Assembly: GCA_964001155.1 (NCBI GenBank)
Contig: CAXFCD010000086.1
Coordinates: 1-10,050 of the forward strand
Length of the DNA stretch: 10,050 nt
DNA from: CAXFCD01 sp964001155
GTDB taxonomy: Bacteria > Fidelibacterota > Marinisomatia > Marinisomatales > UBA1611
Direction of reading: 5' to 3'
Position 1 is the stretch's first letter. Every line of letters starts with the position of its first letter. The position numbers were made by a program, and so were the translations under genes. Of this stretch, positions 1 through 6,479 are shown piece after piece. The notes beneath the pieces are model-generated. The model was not told where the DNA came from. It did not search any database and was given only the letters and a program-made list of their open reading frames with translations.

Positions 1-822
1 CAAATCAATGAAAATGGTTCCATGGATGCAGTCATATTTCAAAAGGAATTTTCAGGTATTCTGACAGGGAACTTAGGAAAGTCCTATACATTTCTTCAGC
101 CTGTGACACATGTCATGAAGCCAAGATTTAAAGTATCATTATTTTTTGGATTGACAGGCATTTTTCTCTCTTACTTGATCTGTATCCCTTTGGGGATAAG
201 AAAAGCACTAAATCATGGATCTATATTTGATTTTGGATCCAGCGTTGCAATATTTATTGCCTATTCAATACCCGGGTGGGCTCTGGGTGGGGTTTTACTG
301 GTTATATTTGGGGGAGGCAGTTTTTTTGATATCTTCCCACTCGGTGGATTCAGAAGTCCAACGGAAGTCTGGGAGACATTGACTCCGATTCAAAAAATAT
401 TGGATCAGCTTCATCATATGATTCTGCCAATCATTGCCTGGACCATAGGAAGTTTTGCGACTATGACTGTGTTAATGAAGAACAGTTTATTGGAAAATTT
501 AAGTCAAGACTATGTGAGAACTGCCTTTGCCAAAGGATTAAAAGAAAAACGAGTCATTTGGCTGCATGCCATGAGAAACAGTCTTATTCCGATCGCTTCC
601 GGTATTGGTCATATTTTGGGTGTCGTCATTGCCGGGTCTTATTTTATTGAGCGTATGTTTAATATTGACGGATTTGGAAGAATGGCCTTTGAAGCCATTC
701 TCGCCAGAGACTATCCCGTCACATTAGGATTTTTAGTTATCGTAGTATTAATTCGTCTTGTAGGAAATATTATTTCAGATCTTGCATTAGCATCGGTAGA
801 TCCAAGGATTAGATTCAAGTAA
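1..822 (+). CDS. yejB: YejB-type peptide ABC transporter permease, 5'-truncated by window edge
   Basis: Inner-membrane permease half of a peptide importer in the Dpp/Opp/Yej group of binding-protein-dependent ABC systems. The frame is open from base 1, so the visible Met at 22 is internal and the N-terminal first transmembrane region is missing; about 273 residues remain of a family usually 320-365 long. Hydrophobic segments follow one another through the protein. A stretch near bases 135-330 (LSYLICIPLGIRKA, then GGGSFFDIFPL) closely resembles what I recall of enterobacterial YejB. The EAA-type loop that docks on the ATPase begins at about 508 (DYVRTAFAKGLKEKRVI), and the end DPRIRFK is typical of this permease type. 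The TAA stop shares one base with the ATG of the next gene, suggesting coupled translation. Family assignment is firm; YejB rather than DppB/OppB is from remembered similarity. Confidence 0.9.
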   Translation, partial: QINENGSMDAVIFQKEFSGILTGNLGKSYTFLQPVTHVMKPRFKVSLFFGLTGIFLSYLICIPLGIRKALNHGSIFDFGSSVAIFIAYSIPGWALGGVLLVIFGGGSFFDIFPLGGFRSPTEVWETLTPIQKILDQLHHMILPIIAWTIGSFATMTVLMKNSLLENLSQDYVRTAFAKGLKEKRVIWLHAMRNSLIPIASGIGHILGVVIAGSYFIERMFNIDGFGRMAFEAILARDYPVTLGFLVIVVLIRLVGNIISDLALASVDPRIRFK

Positions 823-1886
823 TGGTTGAAGTGAAAGACAACCAGGAACTACACGAAACTGTCCTCAGAAAACGTTGGAAAAAGTTTAAGGGCTTGAAAA
901 GAGGGTACTACTCTCTGGTCATTTTGATGTCCTTATATATTCTTTCATTTTTTTTACCATTATTGATCAATAATCGTGCACTCATCGTTAAGTATGATAA
1001 TGAATATTATTTTCCAATCATCTCTGGCTATATCCCTGGAAAAACTTTTAATCAGGATGTACCAGGAGAAGCACGCTACAGGAAACTGAAAGTTCAATTT
1101 CAAAATGATCACCAGAACAGCAATTGGGTTATCCTACCTCTGTATCCATATTCTCCTTTCGAAGATATAACCTACGAAGGCAATAAAATGTTTGAGTCGC
1201 CAAACAGTATCCACTGGCTGGGTACAGATAATACTGGAAGAGATGTATTTGCGAGATTGTGTTATGCATTTAATATATCCATATCTTTTGCGTTGCTGCT
1301 GACGATTATTAATTACATTGTTGGTATCTTAATTGGAGGTGCAATGGGCTATTTCGGAGGGAAATTTGATTTATTCTTCCAGCGTCTAATCGAAGTCTGG
1401 TCCAGTCTGCCTATGCTATTTGTAATCATTATTATATCTTCGATTCTGAAACCTTCCTTTTTACTCCTGATTGGTATTTATACACTTGTAAACTGGATTA
1501 GTATGACCTACCTAATTCGTGCAGAATTTTACCGAGAAAAAGCAAAACCCTATGTGGCAGCAGCCTTAAGCATGGGACAATCAGATTTTAAGATTATGTT
1601 TAAGCATATACTGCCGAATTCATTGGTACCAGTCATCACCTATTTCCCTTTTTCAGTTGTTGCAGGAATTTCAGCTTTAGTTGGGCTAGACTATCTCGGC
1701 TTTGGGCTAGCACCGCCCACACCATCATGGGGACAAATGCTGGACATTGGGCTTTCAAATATCTCAAAATGGTGGATGGTTTTCTCCCCTGTATCTGCAC
1801 AATTTTTTACACTACTATCAATTGTATTTATTGGTGAAGGGGTTCGAGAAGCTTTCGATCCTAAGGTATACTCGAGATTAAGATGA
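822..1886 (+). CDS. yejE: YejE-type peptide ABC transporter permease
   Basis: Second inner-membrane permease of the peptide importer, 354 residues, which is normal for YejE. An N-terminal cytoplasmic stretch is followed by a transmembrane helix at about 30-49. A long periplasmic segment then begins with NNRALIVKYDNEYYFP (50-65). This tract matches the YejE-specific signature (R/K-P-L-L-V-x-YD-x-x-YFP) and is shorter or absent in DppC/OppC. The permease domain starts at HWLGTDNTGRDVFAR (131-145). The EAA loop for ATPase contact lies around 239-268 (PYVAAALSMGQSDFKI), followed by LDYLGFGLAPPTPSWG, a hallmark of the DppC/OppC/YejE family. It starts inside the stop of the upstream permease (TAATG) and overlaps the downstream ATPase by 4 bases (ATGA), so the four transporter genes look like one transcript. 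The substrate is probably oligopeptides; microcin C-like or other peptide substrates cannot be judged from sequence. Confidence 0.93.
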   Translation: MVEVKDNQELHETVLRKRWKKFKGLKRGYYSLVILMSLYILSFFLPLLINNRALIVKYDNEYYFPIISGYIPGKTFNQDVPGEARYRKLKVQFQNDHQNSNWVILPLYPYSPFEDITYEGNKMFESPNSIHWLGTDNTGRDVFARLCYAFNISISFALLLTIINYIVGILIGGAMGYFGGKFDLFFQRLIEVWSSLPMLFVIIIISSILKPSFLLLIGIYTLVNWISMTYLIRAEFYREKAKPYVAAALSMGQSDFKIMFKHILPNSLVPVITYFPFSVVAGISALVGLDYLGFGLAPPTPSWGQMLDIGLSNISKWWMVFSPVSAQFFTLLSIVFIGEGVREAFDPKVYSRLR

Positions 1887-2872
1887 GCAACAATAAATTA
1901 ATCGAAGTAAAAAATTTGAAAACGTTTTTTCATACAGAAGCTGGAGTTGCTAAGGCGGTTAATGATGTCAGCTTTGATATTTATAAAGGAGAAGTATTGG
2001 GCATTGTAGGAGAGTCGGGTTCCGGAAAATCTGTAACATCCTTATCAATTAATCGTCTAATACCTAATCCGCCCGGCGAAATCGTAAGCGGTGAAGTGAT
2101 ATACAATGGCGTGAATTTGCTGGATTTAAGCTACGAAGAAATGAGCCAATACCGTGGTAAGCATATTTCAATGATCTTCCAGGAGCCAATGACGTCTTTA
2201 AACCCCGTTTTGAGAGTCAAAACTCAGATGAATGAAATTCTTATTCATCATGATAAATTAACGGAAGACGAAGCAACTAAGAAAAGCATTGAAATACTCA
2301 ATTCTGTAGGGATCCCGGATCCAGAAATAAGGATCAATGACTATCCACATCAATTCTCTGGTGGTATGAGACAGCGAATCATGATCGCAATGGCCTTACA
2401 ATGTAATCCCGCACTATTAATTGCGGATGAACCAACCACTGCGCTTGATGTAACAATACAGGCGCAAATTTTAGATTTGATGATGGAGCTTAAAAATAAA
2501 AGGGAAGATGCAGCAATTTTGCTCATTACCCATGATCTAGCTGTCGTCGCCGAGACATGTGACCGAGTGATTGTCATGTATGGCGGTGTAATCCAAGAAA
2601 TAGCTGACATACGAGAATTGTTTACTAATCCCGTTCATCCCTATACCAAAGCCTTGATGGAATCAATACCTAAAATGAACGAAAGTACAAAACGGCTGAA
2701 AGCCCTGAAGGGCATGGTTCCGTCAATTATTGAATTGGGTGATGGATGTAAGTTGTGTTCTCGATTTGACCCTGATGAATGTGCCTGCAGGGGCACTGGA
2801 GTAGAGCCAGATTTGATTGAGATAAGTGAAAATCATTTTGCACGTGTTCATCCGGAAGTTCTTCAGATATGA
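1883..2872 (+). CDS. Peptide ABC transporter ATPase, DppD/OppD-like
   Basis: Cytoplasmic nucleotide-binding subunit that powers peptide import, 329 residues. All catalytic motifs are present: Walker A GESGSGKS (43-50), Q-loop at Q100 in MIFQEPMTSLNP, signature FSGGMRQR (158-165), Walker B LLIADEP (178-184) and H-loop H217. The C-terminal oligopeptide-transporter extension starts around HPYTKAL (252-258) and contains MVPSIIELGDGC (278-289). In DppD/OppD this tail normally carries cysteines in the order C-x5-C-x6-C plus a later C, reported to bind an iron-sulfur cluster in DppD. Here the cysteines are C289, C292, C300 and C302, and the usual last cysteine position reads R-V-H-P, so the ligand set is rearranged. 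The gene overlaps its neighbours by 4 bases on each side. In Escherichia coli the Yej system has a single fused double ATPase (YejF); here the job is split between this gene and the next. Confidence 0.95.
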   Translation: MSNNKLIEVKNLKTFFHTEAGVAKAVNDVSFDIYKGEVLGIVGESGSGKSVTSLSINRLIPNPPGEIVSGEVIYNGVNLLDLSYEEMSQYRGKHISMIFQEPMTSLNPVLRVKTQMNEILIHHDKLTEDEATKKSIEILNSVGIPDPEIRINDYPHQFSGGMRQRIMIAMALQCNPALLIADEPTTALDVTIQAQILDLMMELKNKREDAAILLITHDLAVVAETCDRVIVMYGGVIQEIADIRELFTNPVHPYTKALMESIPKMNESTKRLKALKGMVPSIIELGDGCKLCSRFDPDECACRGTGVEPDLIEISENHFARVHPEVLQI

Positions 2873-3741
2873 GTGAAAACAGTCCAATTCTAAAAGTTAG
2901 TAACCTTATTGTTGATTTTCCAATTTTTGGTGGATTATTGCAGAAGAATATTGGCGCAGTACATGCGGTTAAGGGCGTTAGTTTTGATCTATTCGAGGGT
3001 GAAACTCTTGGTATTGTAGGAGAATCCGGCTCCGGTAAGTCAACTCTAGGTAATGCAATCTTAAATGTACTCCGCCTCACAGCACCGGATGTCAAAATTG
3101 ATGGCGAAATTTCGATCCTAGTGAATGGCGATGAGACAGAGCTGCTTCGATTATCAAGAGCAAGAATGAAACCGTACCGAAAACACATTCAAATGATTTT
3201 CCAAGACCCTTATTCTTCTCTTAATCCACGGATGCTTGTGAAGGACATTATTCGAGAACCTCTGAACATCAATACAAATCTTTCCGATAACGAAAAGGAT
3301 GAAAAAGTTGATTGGCTGTTAAATAAAGTAGGTTTAACAATTGAACAGTCAAACAGGTACCCTCATGAGTTTTCCGGTGGCCAACGGCAGAGGATTGGTA
3401 TCGCAAGGTCTCTCGCAACAGATCCAGAAATAATCATTGCTGATGAACCGGTGTCTGCGCTGGATGTGTCAATCCAAGCTCAGATCATTAACCTGATGAT
3501 GGATTTACAAGATGAGTTAAATCTTTCAATCATTTTCATTGCACATGATTTGTCTGTTGTAAAACATATTTCTAGTCGTGTGGGTGTTATGTATAACGGA
3601 GAACTTGTTGAAATAAACAAGACGGATGAGATTTTTAACAATCCGCAGCACGATTATACAAAAGAATTATTAAGGGCTATACCACAGCCTGATCCAGAAG
3701 GAAGAGAAGAGAGAAAGAATTCTCGTTTAAATATAGAATAA
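2869..3741 (+). CDS. Peptide ABC transporter ATPase, DppF/OppF-like
   Basis: Second nucleotide-binding subunit of the peptide importer, 290 residues, expected to form the ATPase heterodimer with the preceding subunit. Motifs are intact: Walker A GESGSGKS (51-58), Q-loop Q112 in MIFQDPYSSLNP, signature FSGGQRQR (168-175), Walker B IIIADEP (188-194), D-loop SALD (196-199) and H-loop H226 in FIAHDLSVV. The insertion between the first strands (PIFGGLLQKNIGAVHAV, 18-34) is typical of DppF/OppF subunits. The protein stops soon after DYTKELLRAIP, so it lacks the cysteine-containing tail found in many DppF/OppF proteins; the last 16 or so residues are charged and low in complexity. Its start codon overlaps the stop of the preceding gene (ATGA). 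A 22-base gap with a good ribosome binding site separates it from the peptidase gene. Confidence 0.95.
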   Translation: MSENSPILKVSNLIVDFPIFGGLLQKNIGAVHAVKGVSFDLFEGETLGIVGESGSGKSTLGNAILNVLRLTAPDVKIDGEISILVNGDETELLRLSRARMKPYRKHIQMIFQDPYSSLNPRMLVKDIIREPLNINTNLSDNEKDEKVDWLLNKVGLTIEQSNRYPHEFSGGQRQRIGIARSLATDPEIIIADEPVSALDVSIQAQIINLMMDLQDELNLSIIFIAHDLSVVKHISSRVGVMYNGELVEINKTDEIFNNPQHDYTKELLRAIPQPDPEGREERKNSRLNIE

Positions 3742-3750
3742 AAAATTATC

Positions 3751-3757
3751 AAAAAGG
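3751..3757 (+). promoter_or_regulatory. Ribosome binding site of the M3 peptidase gene
   Basis: The AAAAAGG run ends six bases before the ATG at 3764. It supports that start and independent initiation of the peptidase, whereas the four upstream genes overlap and have no clear site of their own. Confidence 0.6.
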
Positions 3758-3763
3758 TAAACA

Positions 3764-5455
3764 ATGAAATACAGTGAATACCCCTACGAAAGAATTAACC
3801 TGGACAAAGCCAAGGATAAAATGTCTGGCTGGCTTTCACGGTTTAACGATGCTTTATCAGCAGATGACCAAATATCCGTTCTGAAAGAAGTGGATGAATC
3901 CAGCCGTGAATATTCGTCTTATCAAGCCATTGCCAGTTTGAATTTTAATAAAAATATCAATGATAAAGACGCGAAGGCTGAAAAAGAATATTATGACAAC
4001 ATTGGCCCTGAATATCAAAAAATTCATAACGAATTAGATAAAGCTGTGGATACTTCCCCATTTAAAAATGATTTAGCAAAAGAGTGGGGCAACACATTTC
4101 TAAAACAGATTGAAATGGATCTGAAATCCTTTGATCCAAAAATTGTTGATATGCTTAAGGAAGAGACCGAGCTACGAAACCAATACACCCAAAAGATTGG
4201 CGGTGCTCAAATTGAATTCGATGGTGAAACGTACAATCTTGCCGGATTAGGTCCATTTCATAAAGATGAAGATCGAGATGTTCGAAAACGATCCTACGAA
4301 GCGCGATTCAACTGGTTTGAAGAAAATGGTGAATTCTTTGATGATCTTTATGATAAACTGGTGAAACTCCGCCACAAAATTGCCACAACGCTTGGGTATG
4401 AAAATTTTATTGAGTTGGGCTATATGAGAATGAGTCGTTCTGATTATGGCCCCAAAGAAGTTGCCAACTTCAGAAAACAGATTGTTGAGCATGTGGTTCC
4501 TGTGGTGAAAAAACTCAATGAGCAACGGAAAGAGATTCTTGGGTTAGACCATCTATATTTTTATGATGGGATAAATTTTAAGGAAGGGGATCCAACGCCG
4601 AAAGGCTCGCCGAATGAATTGGTAGAACGTGCTCAAAAAATGTATCATGAATTGTCAAAAGAAACAGGCGAATTCTTTGACATCATGGTGAATGAAGACC
4701 TCATGGATCTTGTGAACAGAGATGGAAAAATGGCAGGTGGATTTTGCACCGCATTCCCCAAATATGAACGTCCGTACATTTTCTCAAACTTTAATGGGAC
4801 AGATCATGACATCACCGTTTTGACCCATGAAGCGGGCCATGCATTCCAGTGTTATTCCAGTCGGAAACAACCGTTATCCAGTTATCTCTGGCCAACGATG
4901 GAATCTGCTGAAATCCATTCCATGAGTATGGAATTTTTCACGTGGCCATGGATGGACCAATTTTTCAAAGAAGAGACAGATCGGTTCAAGTATAAGCACA
5001 TTTCAGGAAGTTTATCATTTTTGCCTTATGGCGCGTGTGTGGATCATTTTCAGCATTGGGTGTTTGAGAATCCTGAAGCGACTCCGAAAGAAAGAAAAGA
5101 AAAATGGCTCGAGTTAGAATCAATGTATTTACCTGACAGAGATTATGATGATATCGCATATCCGAAATCCGGTGGCATTTGGCAGGGGCAACTTCATATT
5201 TATCAAATGCCGTTTTATTACATTGATTACACATTGGCACAAACGTGTGCTTTTCAATTTTGGATCAAAAGTGAAGAAAATCGGGAAAAGGCGTGGGAAG
5301 ATTATTACCGTTTATGTCAGGCTGGTGGCAGTTTACCCTTTACTGGCTTAGTTGAATTGGCTGGATTAGAATTACCATTTGAAGACGGTTGCTTGGAAAA
5401 AGTGGTGGAAAAAGTCACAAAATGGCTAGAAAGTATAGACGTTTCATCTTTATAA
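3764..5455 (+). CDS. M3 family zinc oligoendopeptidase
   Basis: Cytosolic zinc metallopeptidase of the M3 family (oligopeptidase F / Pz-peptidase group), 563 residues, the normal length for the compact bacterial M3 enzymes. It should cleave internal bonds of short peptides, not folded proteins. The zinc site is visible: HEAGH at 355-359 supplies two His ligands and the catalytic Glu356, and E383 in the motif AEIHS, 24 residues after the second His, is the expected third ligand. A Tyr-rich stretch HIYQMPFYYIDY (478-489) matches the conserved region of the family that contacts substrate and transition state. The N-terminal third is helical and acidic, as usual for the lid domain. There is no signal peptide. 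It resembles the M3 subgroup that is not classical PepF (similar to Pz-peptidase), though I judge that from memory. Its place 22 bases behind a peptide importer suggests it degrades imported peptides. Confidence 0.95.
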   Translation: MKYSEYPYERINLDKAKDKMSGWLSRFNDALSADDQISVLKEVDESSREYSSYQAIASLNFNKNINDKDAKAEKEYYDNIGPEYQKIHNELDKAVDTSPFKNDLAKEWGNTFLKQIEMDLKSFDPKIVDMLKEETELRNQYTQKIGGAQIEFDGETYNLAGLGPFHKDEDRDVRKRSYEARFNWFEENGEFFDDLYDKLVKLRHKIATTLGYENFIELGYMRMSRSDYGPKEVANFRKQIVEHVVPVVKKLNEQRKEILGLDHLYFYDGINFKEGDPTPKGSPNELVERAQKMYHELSKETGEFFDIMVNEDLMDLVNRDGKMAGGFCTAFPKYERPYIFSNFNGTDHDITVLTHEAGHAFQCYSSRKQPLSSYLWPTMESAEIHSMSMEFFTWPWMDQFFKEETDRFKYKHISGSLSFLPYGACVDHFQHWVFENPEATPKERKEKWLELESMYLPDRDYDDIAYPKSGGIWQGQLHIYQMPFYYIDYTLAQTCAFQFWIKSEENREKAWEDYYRLCQAGGSLPFTGLVELAGLELPFEDGCLEKVVEKVTKWLESIDVSSL

Positions 5456-5462
5456 TTCATCC

Positions 5463-5819
5463 ATGAAGAAAATCTGTTTAGCAGCCCTTTTTTCACTTTT
5501 ATCGGCACAAGATCCCAAACCGCTGACCCATTTTGTTTATAAATATTTACTCATTACACAAAGTAAAATGGTTGACAGTCCAACAGTATGGCAAGATGTT
5601 AGAGAAGGATATCTTCGGAGTGAAGGTTTATATTTTTCCGAGGCATTGATGGACAGTATAGATACCGGTTTATCTTCTTATCATGTGGCGGTGAATCACA
5701 TTCCAACTATGGAACATATAAGAAGAGAAGTGAAAGAGGGAAAGGAATTTGATTATAAAATTGATGTACCACCGCCACCCATGGCGAATGTGAATTATTT
5801 TTCTTCGTCTAAGAAATGA
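5463..5819 (+). CDS. Small putative exported protein, function unknown
   Basis: A 118-residue protein I do not recognise. It begins with a short signal-peptide-like stretch (MKKICLAALFSLLSA, then QD), with two Lys, a hydrophobic core and a plausible cleavage site after Ala15. The single Cys at position 5 sits in the hydrophobic start, not in a lipobox. The mature part is mixed charged and aromatic, with a Pro run (PPPP) near residue 104 and a Ser/Lys-rich end. It starts 7 bases after the peptidase stop in the same direction, so it may be the last gene of the operon, but no clear ribosome binding site precedes it. Its last 25 bases overlap the 3' end of the opposite-strand gene. No domain or catalytic motif is visible; the export signal and the lack of a better frame are the main support. 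Confidence 0.6.
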   Translation: MKKICLAALFSLLSAQDPKPLTHFVYKYLLITQSKMVDSPTVWQDVREGYLRSEGLYFSEALMDSIDTGLSSYHVAVNHIPTMEHIRREVKEGKEFDYKIDVPPPPMANVNYFSSSKK

Positions 5820-6025
5820 TCCGGATTGATATCCAATTCTTTAAAAATCATTTTAGAAATTTCTTCTGCAGCATCATCTTCCTTAAAACCGTCCTCAATC
5901 AGGGCATTCCAGGCATCCTCTAAAACAAGAAGATCTTTTGCTTCTGAAAAAATATCATCTAAGATCGAAGAGGGGACTTTGAAATCCCGGAGGCGTTCAT
6001 AGATATTTAAGCGGTGTACATCCAT
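5795..6025 (-). CDS. Small acidic helical protein, function unknown
   Basis: A 76-residue protein read on the minus strand that I do not recognise. It is clearly acidic (many Asp/Glu, as in LIEDGFKEDDAAEEI) with regularly spaced hydrophobic residues, consistent with a small all-helical cytosolic protein. No Cys, no signal peptide and no DNA-binding motif that I can name. The start MDVHRLNIYERL is the first Met of the frame; no Shine-Dalgarno-like sequence precedes it. It converges on the small exported-protein gene and overlaps it by 25 bases at the 3' ends, with no hairpin terminator between them. It could be a conserved small protein of this lineage. Support comes from its protein-like composition and from lying mostly in a space not used by another gene. 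Confidence 0.6.
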   Translation of the reverse strand: MDVHRLNIYERLRDFKVPSSILDDIFSEAKDLLVLEDAWNALIEDGFKEDDAAEEISKMIFKELDINPDHFLDEEK

Positions 6026-6041
6026 GGTTGAAACTACGAGA

Positions 6042-6049
6042 TAAATTTG
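6042..6049 (+). promoter_or_regulatory. Possible promoter -7 element ahead of the tRNA unit
   Basis: TAAATTTG fits the Bacteroidetes-type -7 consensus TAnnTTTG exactly. The only TTG upstream (6028-6030) is too close for the usual -33 spacing, so this is weak. A start a few bases downstream would give a leader of about 75 bases before tRNA-Cys. Confidence 0.2.
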
Positions 6050-6076
6050 GAAATAAATGGAAAAAGGAGAATTGTA

Positions 6077-6127
6077 GTGAAGAAATCATGCAGTAAATTT
6101 CTCTGCTGTTTTTTTAAAAAATTGTAA
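6077..6127 (+). CDS. Candidate 16-residue Cys-rich leader-like ORF
   Basis: GTG start, encoding MKKSCSKFLCCFFKKL and ending at TAA, five bases before tRNA-Cys. The sequence AAAAAGGAGA at 6061-6070 is the best Shine-Dalgarno match in the window, with GGAG seven bases from the GTG. Three of 16 codons are Cys, and Lys at both ends flanks a hydrophobic middle. It may be a chance ORF; there is no homology argument. If translated, it could be a leader peptide or a small cationic membrane peptide. Confidence 0.25.
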   Translation: MKKSCSKFLCCFFKKL

Positions 6128-6132
6128 GAAAT

Positions 6133-6209
6133 GGCGTCGTACCCAAGTGGCTTAAGGGGGCGGTTTGCAAAACCGTTATTCGCCGGTTCGAATCCGGCCG
6201 ACGCCTCCA
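6133..6209 (+). tRNA. tRNA-Cys(GCA), CCA encoded
   Basis: A full cloverleaf can be drawn. The acceptor stem is GGCGTCG (6133-6139) with CGACGCC (6199-6205). The D-stem is CCC/GGG with GG in the loop. The anticodon stem is GCGGT/ACCGT with loop TTGCAAA and anticodon GCA at 6167-6169. The variable loop has five bases, and the T-arm is GCCGG-TTCGAAT-CCGGC. The discriminator is T (6206), as expected for Cys, and CCA is encoded at 6207-6209. Positions 13 and 22 are both A, a feature also known from E. coli tRNA-Cys, while the 15-48 pair is an ordinary G-C. Confidence 0.96.
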
Positions 6210-6248
6210 ATCTTCGCTTTGCTACGAATGGCAGGCTCCATCATTCAT

Positions 6249-6332
6249 GCCCGGGTGGTGGAATTGGTAGACACTATGGACTTAAAATCCATTGCCAGTA
6301 ATGGCGTGCCGGTTCGAGTCCGGCCCCGGGTA
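6249..6332 (+). tRNA. tRNA-Leu(UAA), CCA not encoded
   Basis: Type II tRNA of 84 bases. The acceptor stem is GCCCGGG (6249-6255) with CCCGGGT (6325-6331), giving a terminal G-U pair, and the discriminator is A (6332), the Leu identity base. The anticodon stem is ATGGA/TCCAT around CTTAAAA, with anticodon TAA at 6283-6285. The long variable arm forms a GCCA/TGGC hairpin, and the T-arm is GCCGG-TTCGAGT-CCGGC. The bases that follow are CTC, so CCA must be added after transcription. It lies 39 bases behind tRNA-Cys and shares the terminator just downstream. Confidence 0.96.
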
Positions 6333-6340
6333 CTCGTTGA

Positions 6341-6369
6341 GAAACCCCGCATATCGCGGGGTTTCTTTT
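6341..6369 (+). terminator. Intrinsic terminator of the tRNA unit
   Basis: A perfect 10-bp stem, GAAACCCCGC (6341-6350) with GCGGGGTTTC (6356-6365), closes a five-base loop and is followed by TTTT. It starts eight bases after tRNA-Leu, which indicates that the two tRNAs end as one transcript. The sequence from here to about 6465 is very AT-rich and holds no gene; it probably contains the promoter of the next gene, but no convincing -35/-10 pair stands out. Confidence 0.93.
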
Positions 6370-6479
6370 AGGTGTGACCATAGCTATATTTTAATAATAT
6401 TTAAATTGAAGAATATTTAATTTTATAAAAATAAATTCTTATTATCAAAAATTTAGTAGTATTTGTGAGGCTCTTTACA

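Noticed and set aside
2727..3188. 153-codon minus-strand frame spanning the junction of the two ATPase genes
   Set aside because: It is antisense to two intact ATPases with complete catalytic motifs and shows no recognisable domain.
6091..6115. Possible terminator before tRNA-Cys (CAG...CTG followed by a T run)
   Set aside because: The stem would be only about four base pairs with a large loop, too weak to call, and the T run is explained equally well by AT-rich sequence.
6133..6369. tRNA genes as an integration site for a mobile element carrying the beta-helix gene
   Set aside because: I see no integrase, no direct repeat of a tRNA 3' end elsewhere in the window, and the tRNA unit ends with its own intact terminator.
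6165..6371. 68-codon + frame across the tRNA genes
   Set aside because: It lies over two complete tRNA genes and the terminator; the apparent peptide is a product of structured RNA sequence.
6406..6429. TTGAAG...TATAAA as a promoter for the large secreted protein
   Set aside because: Spacing is only 12 bases, too short for a standard promoter, and such matches are expected by chance in this AT-rich stretch.
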